This document shows, one piece after another, positions 62,801-64,000 of a stretch of 64,000 bases of DNA. The translations under genes and the position numbers were made by a program. The stretch comes from Actinomyces denticolens (lineage in GTDB: Bacteria > Actinomycetota > Actinomycetes > Actinomycetales > Actinomycetaceae): the NCBI RefSeq assembly GCF_002072185.1, contig NZ_MVIW01000014.1, forward strand, positions 1-64,000, read 5' to 3'. The notes under the pieces are model-generated. The model was not told the origin of the DNA. It searched no databases and saw only the letters and a list, made by a program, of their open reading frames with translations. Positions within the stretch are counted from its first letter, which is position 1. Every line of letters begins with the position of its first letter.

Positions 62801-63121
62801 ATGACGACCGCATTCGGAGAGTCGGCCCTCGGGTCACTCGGGTCGCGGCTGCGCAGGCACCGTGAGGACGTACTCGAGTACCTCACCGGGTTCCACATGA
62901 GCGATGTACGGGTCTTCGGCTCCGTCTCACGGGGCACTGACGGCGAGGCCTCCGACATCGACCTGCTCGTCCACGTCGACAGGCCCCTCAGTCTCCTCAC
63001 GCTCGCTCACGCCGAGCGCGGTCTGCAGGGCCTGCTCGGTGCGCCGATCGACCTCGTCCCCGACAACGCCATCCGTCCCGACCTTCGCGAGCGCATCCTC
63101 AGCGAGGCGGTCCCACTATGA
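62801..63121 (+). CDS. MNT-type nucleotidyltransferase (antitoxin of the HEPN/MNT pair)
   Basis: A 106-residue minimal nucleotidyltransferase. VRVFGSVSRGTDGEASDID contains the GS and DxD catalytic motif. In the known MntA/HepT systems the MNT protein AMPylates or otherwise neutralises the HEPN RNase toxin. The ATG at 62801 opens the family domain (a previous in-frame ATG lies at the repeat edge and is less likely). Its stop overlaps the HEPN start (ATGA). Confidence 0.88.
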   Translation: MTTAFGESALGSLGSRLRRHREDVLEYLTGFHMSDVRVFGSVSRGTDGEASDIDLLVHVDRPLSLLTLAHAERGLQGLLGAPIDLVPDNAIRPDLRERILSEAVPL

Positions 63122-63428
63122 GCCGGACTCAGCGCGAGTGCCTCCTCGAGGCGCTTGTCCATCTCGACCAGATCATGCGATACGCCGAGCGCGATCTCGC
63201 CGATGACGCCGTCCGGGATGCCATCGCCCTGCGCCTCGCCGCTGCGATCGACTCCCTCGCGCGCCTGCCCCAGGACGATCTCGCGGGGATGTTCGGCGAC
63301 GTCTGGCACGACATCAAGGCGACGCGCAACCGCATCGTCCACGGTTATCTCACTGTCAGTGCCGAGATCATCGACGCCACGGTCGCCGAGGACCTGCCGG
63401 AGCTGAGGGTCATCATCGAGAATGCCTT

Positions 63429-64000
<572 letters not shown>

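Overview
This is a GC-rich, densely packed chromosomal window with many ATGA/GTGA start-stop overlaps. The gene content points to an Actinomycetota host, most likely Actinomyces/Schaalia-like: MurT/GatD peptidoglycan amidation, an FtsK-type EccC with EccD of a type VII (ESX) secretion system, coproporphyrin-dependent heme synthesis with HemQ, and leaderless-looking promoters. The genus is an inference; no rRNA is present.

Layout. 1-2.6 kb: penicillin-binding protein tail, metallophosphoesterase, SDR oxidoreductase. 2.7-4.3 kb: tRNA-Pro(CGG), then a decayed stretch with remnants of a PIN-domain toxin and a YjdF/DUF2992 protein. 4.4-10 kb: OmpA-like lipoprotein, a PAP2-like/lipid-kinase fusion, murT-gatD. 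10-17.2 kb: feoA-feoB-nifU-like operon and a four-gene metal ABC transporter, each preceded by a DtxR-like box, ending in a NUDIX gene. 17.5-24 kb: VOC protein, isochorismatase-like hydrolase with a divergent DJ-1/AraC regulator, GH13 enzyme, a membrane-anchored hypothetical, DUF350.

23.9-33.2 kb: ESX-type locus (EccC, MinD-like protein, EccD, small membrane protein, RDD-FHA protein, two WXG100-type proteins, and a small protein resembling the immunity family further on). 33.3-44.9 kb: polymorphic toxin island. It holds a full-length WXG/His-Asp-repeat/nuclease toxin on the minus strand, an orphan nuclease tail, a second 2.1-kb promoterless toxin body and tail on the plus strand, and four paralogous putative immunity genes. 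The two toxin bodies are near-identical inverted repeats around a 4.2-kb segment carrying the only toxin N-terminus, so recombination between them would switch which tail and immunity gene is joined to the secreted N-terminus.

45-51 kb: drug-type ABC exporter with TetR regulator, PspC protein, a 19-bp repeat array with a central 28-bp inverted repeat, zinc macrodomain protein, Dps, thioredoxin. 51.3-62.6 kb: a complete C5/coproporphyrin heme cluster, hemA-hemH-hemQ on the minus strand and hemE-hemG/Y-hemC-hemD-hemB-hemL on the plus strand. 62.6-64 kb: an MNT/HEPN toxin-antitoxin pair bracketed by perfect 176-bp direct repeats, each containing a 131-bp MITE-like element with 18-bp inverted ends; a third, inverted and diverged copy of the element lies at 20.0 kb. 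The window ends in the 3' part of asd.
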